The notes beneath the pieces are model-generated. The model was not told where the DNA came from and searched no databases. It saw only the letters and a program-made list of their open reading frames with translations. From Candidatus Margulisiibacteriota bacterium (lineage in GTDB: Bacteria; Margulisbacteria; WOR-1; O2-12-FULL-45-9; XYB2-FULL-48-7), in NCBI GenBank assembly GCA_025453605.1, contig JALOPZ010000002.1:452631-516630 (forward strand): a stretch of 64,000 nucleotides of DNA, in the 5' to 3' direction. The first letter of the stretch is position 1, and each line of letters starts with the position of its first letter. The translations under genes were made by a program, and so were the position numbers. Shown here piece after piece: positions 61,667-64,000 of this stretch.

Positions 61667-62311
61667 ATGGGGCAGCTAAAGCTTTTTATTGAAGAAAACC
61701 GAACAGAATCAGCTTTAACAGATCTTCCCGGTGAGCCGGAAGCAATTGAGATATTCCGGCGGGAAGTGGCGCTCGCCCTGCTCCACCGGGACCAGGCTAA
61801 ATACGCGGTGATCGATAAGGCGATCGCCCAGGCCAAAGAAAAGGGTGTCAGCTATGTGCTTTGCAAAGTCTCCGACGAGGCCAGAAAGTTCATGAAGTAT
61901 GCCCGGGCCGTCGGCGCGGAGAAATACCGGGCGACCGCCTTTATGCGGTTGCAGCCGATCGACCAGCATCGCGTCCTCTACGGGGAATTCGCGCTCGAAC
62001 ACCAGACCGCCGAGCTGATCATGCTCCATTTCATGAAGCGTTTTCCCCGCTATAACATTATGCTTAAGTTCGGCCAAGAAGTTTTTATCGGACGGGACAA
62101 GGAGATCTTCCGGCGTGAATTGGCAGCGGTAAAGATCGACCAACCCGTTAAAAAGGACGACTTTGAACGCTACTGGCTCGCCTTTTACCGGTCGCAGTAT
62201 ATCCCGGAGCGGCGCAATATCAAATATCTTAAGCGGATGATCCCGCAGAAGTACTGGCGCTGGGTAACGGAGCTGGGCGAATTCGACTTAAGCGACCGCT
62301 CACCGGCCTAA
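61667..62311 (+). CDS. TIGR03915-type partner of the radical SAM protein
   Basis: The 214-residue protein matches the family that co-occurs with TIGR03916 radical SAM proteins: AFMRLQPIDQHRVLYGEFALEHQTAELIMLHFMKRFPRYNIML, then YWLAFYRSQYIPERRNIKYLKRMIPQKYWRWVTEL. The family is annotated as putative DNA repair; it may relate to the uracil-DNA-glycosylase-like DUF4130 group. The N-terminus (first 25 residues) is not typical. The ATG at 61667 has AAGGGGG 11 bases before it. Its 3' end overlaps the convergent 2H-like gene by 12 bp. Confidence 0.8.
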   Translation: MGQLKLFIEENRTESALTDLPGEPEAIEIFRREVALALLHRDQAKYAVIDKAIAQAKEKGVSYVLCKVSDEARKFMKYARAVGAEKYRATAFMRLQPIDQHRVLYGEFALEHQTAELIMLHFMKRFPRYNIMLKFGQEVFIGRDKEIFRRELAAVKIDQPVKKDDFERYWLAFYRSQYIPERRNIKYLKRMIPQKYWRWVTELGEFDLSDRSPA

Positions 62312-62965
62312 GGGGATGCCGACCTCTTCAAGGTTATCTGCCAAAAAGTTGTTCTGATGGTGAACCAATAAGAGCTTTTCAACTGCAAGCCTTTGGCCAA
62401 CGACCCGGCCGCTCAAACCGCGCAGCAGCGCGTTTATGTTCTCCCGCTGAGCCGGGCCCGGCACACTGTTAAAGGTGACCAGATTAACGGAAAGATAATC
62501 GGTGATCGGGAAATCAAAACCATAATATTCGACCAACCTTTTTCGCACCTCCGCGACCGGCGCCGGCCCCTCGGCTTCTCCCGCCAGGAGGATCCTGGCC
62601 TCCTGCTCTTCCTTTACTTTCAATAACAGCTCATCGATCCTGATCGAAAATGGACGGCAACCAGCCAGCAACCGGTTTAACTCCGCCCGATATTTACCCG
62701 CCCCGCCAACGATCTTGTGGTCCCCTTGATCGAATTCCAGGGCAATGAGCGTCGCGTGAACATAAGAATGAAAGTGGGCGTTACCGCTGCTGGGGAGAGC
62801 TCTTTTCAGGCTGGCAAGGATAGCGTCAATCCTTTTGTCCTTTATCCGGGCGACCAGCGAGACCCCATAATTAGTCCTGATCCGCCCGGCCGCATCCCAG
62901 AATTTACCCGGTGTTGCTTTATAGAGAAAATCGGCCTGTGATTTGCCGGTGATCCGATTTGTCAT
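62300..62965 (-). CDS. 2'-5' RNA ligase / cyclic phosphodiesterase-like (2H) protein, possibly degenerate
   Basis: The 221-residue protein has one clear H-x-T-like motif (YVHATLIALEF, near residue 70) and a LigT-like C-terminal segment (LVHHQNNFLADNLEEVGIPLGR). The second H-x-T of 2H phosphoesterases is replaced by SVNLVTF, so catalysis is doubtful. It could bind RNA or a cyclic nucleotide instead. The fold assignment is tentative. It is convergent with the SOS cassette and not obviously part of it. Confidence 0.5.
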   Translation of the reverse strand: MTNRITGKSQADFLYKATPGKFWDAAGRIRTNYGVSLVARIKDKRIDAILASLKRALPSSGNAHFHSYVHATLIALEFDQGDHKIVGGAGKYRAELNRLLAGCRPFSIRIDELLLKVKEEQEARILLAGEAEGPAPVAEVRKRLVEYYGFDFPITDYLSVNLVTFNSVPGPAQRENINALLRGLSGRVVGQRLAVEKLLLVHHQNNFLADNLEEVGIPLGR

Positions 62966-63011
62966 AGGGATTACAGGTATTTATCGTCATTAAGGGACAA
63001 ATATTTCAGTC

Positions 63012-63998
63012 TTACAGGAGTTTGACCAGAAAATAAGCCGTGGCGGAAATCAGGGCCGCCGCCGGGATGGTGATGACCCAGGCCCAGGCGATCCGGCCGG
63101 CCATATCCCACTTAACGGCGCTGAAGCGCTTGATCGAGCCGACACCCATGATCGCCCCGGTGATCGTGTGCGTGGTGCTGACCGGCACCCCCATCGCCGA
63201 TGAAATAAAGAGCATTATCGCCGCCCCCGACTCGGCGCAAAAGCCGTCGACCGGCTTCAGTTTGGAGATCTTTTGCCCCATCGTCTTGACGATCCGCCAG
63301 CCGCCGAACACGGTCCCCAAAGCGATCGCGCTGTGACAACTGACGACAACCCAAAAAGGGATCTCAAAAGTGCTGCCCATTAAACCGGAGCTGAACAACA
63401 GGCTGGCAATGATCCCCATGGTTTTCTGCGCGTCGTTACCACCATGTCCTAAACTGTACAAGGCGGCCGAGAGAAGCTGGCCTTTACGGAACAAATGGTC
63501 GACTTTAAAGGGGGCGCTATTGCGGGCCAGCCAATAGACGATCACCCCCAGGAGCGCTCCCAGGAGCAGCCCGGCGACCGGCGAGATCACGATAAATGAG
63601 ACGGTTTTACTGATCCCGCCCCACACCAGCGCGGACGGCCCGGCTTTGACCAGCGCGGCGCCGATCATCCCGCCGATCAAGGCATGAGAAGAACTCGTTG
63701 GCAGCCCTAGATACCAGGTGATAATATTCCAGCCGCAGGCGCCGACCAGGGTCCCAAATATAATGTATTTGTCGACGATATTTACATCGATTATCCCCTT
63801 GCCGATGGTGTTGGCAACGTGCAGGCCAAAGAACAAGAAAGCAATGAAGTTGAAAAATGCCGCCCAGACCACAGCCCGTCGCGGCGACAGGACGCGGGTG
63901 GAGACGATCGTGGCAATGGAGTTAGCTGAATCGTGAAAACCGTTGAGAAAGTCGAACAGGAGCGCCAGGGCGATCAGCAGGAGAATGGCCAGCGTCAT
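63012..63998 (-). CDS. pit: PiT-family inorganic phosphate transporter
   Basis: The 328-residue membrane protein has about ten helices. The PiT signature appears in inverted halves: GFHDSANSIATIVSTRVLSP near the N-terminus and GHGGNDAQKTMGI in the middle. LPTSSSHALIGGMIGA and VPVSTTHTITGAIMGVG form the paired repeats. It imports phosphate with Na+ or H+. The start is the ATG at 63998, two bases from the window edge, so the upstream region is not visible. Confidence 0.95.
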   Translation of the reverse strand: MTLAILLLIALALLFDFLNGFHDSANSIATIVSTRVLSPRRAVVWAAFFNFIAFLFFGLHVANTIGKGIIDVNIVDKYIIFGTLVGACGWNIITWYLGLPTSSSHALIGGMIGAALVKAGPSALVWGGISKTVSFIVISPVAGLLLGALLGVIVYWLARNSAPFKVDHLFRKGQLLSAALYSLGHGGNDAQKTMGIIASLLFSSGLMGSTFEIPFWVVVSCHSAIALGTVFGGWRIVKTMGQKISKLKPVDGFCAESGAAIMLFISSAMGVPVSTTHTITGAIMGVGSIKRFSAVKWDMAGRIAWAWVITIPAAALISATAYFLVKLL

Positions 63999-64000
63999 GT

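Overview
The window is a dense stretch of bacterial chromosome, roughly 55-60% GC by eye, with about 65 protein genes, seven tRNA genes and one 16S rRNA gene. Most genes abut or overlap. The envelope genes (rod-shape genes, two class B PBPs, a beta-barrel with C-terminal SLH repeats, a SPOR protein) suggest a diderm rod-shaped bacterium. The overall gene set is compatible with an uncultured lineage near Margulisbacteria/WOR-1 or another relative of Cyanobacteria. That placement is an inference; the complete 16S gene at 56514-58011 would settle it.

Layout. 1-4310, minus strand: nusB, then ribE-ribBA-ribH, a MalK/MsmX-type ABC ATPase and the start of gcvPB. 4310-8151: accC and an Nramp-type transporter paired with a soluble MgtE-like sensor. 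8310-14223: dprA, scpB, scpA, trpS, ftsI-like PBP and holA. 14237-21146: tRNAs for Thr (two), Phe, Lys, Asp and Ser (two), mixed with exported proteins, a PAS histidine kinase, a HEAT-like protein and a small island of two TRL-like genes. 21155-30759: barrel-SLH protein, then divergent lepA-hemW and the heat-shock operon hrcA-grpE-dnaK-dnaJ-rsmE under a CIRCE operator. 30779-44500: barrel-like protein, cyclophilin, FlhB-tail and FliK-like pair, L25, mrdA-mreD-mreC-mreB-SPOR, then folC, M50 protease, xerD, NUDIX, M20 peptidase and thiL. 44572-54462: thiamine genes (thiC, thiD2-thiE fusion), leuC/leuD/leuB, rlmN and several unrecognised genes. 54452-56301: M23 peptidase and an AT-rich toxin-antitoxin-like cassette. 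56514-58011: 16S rRNA alone, with its own promoter and terminator. 58349-62311: an SOS-type cassette of lexA, a small DUF6504-like gene, dinB, a radical SAM/HhH protein and its TIGR03915-type partner. 62300-63998: a 2H-like protein and a PiT phosphate transporter.

Most unusual features. (1) Two TRL-like genes sit between tRNA-Ser(GCU) and a displaced 30-bp copy of that tRNA's 3' end, as expected for integration at a tRNA; the displaced copy is itself split in the T-loop by two adjacent 43-bp palindromic units. (2) Short tandem arrays with 7-bp (or 10-bp) periods lie inside the reading frames of conserved housekeeping genes (dprA, hemW, thiL, thiD2-thiE, folC) without breaking them. (3) At least twelve genes have a -10 hexamer, often of the extended TGn type, only 6-10 bp before the start codon and no Shine-Dalgarno sequence, so leaderless mRNAs appear common. 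(4) The lexA cassette joins two families of unknown DNA-repair chemistry to a Y-family polymerase and shares a short divergent promoter region with the solitary 16S gene.
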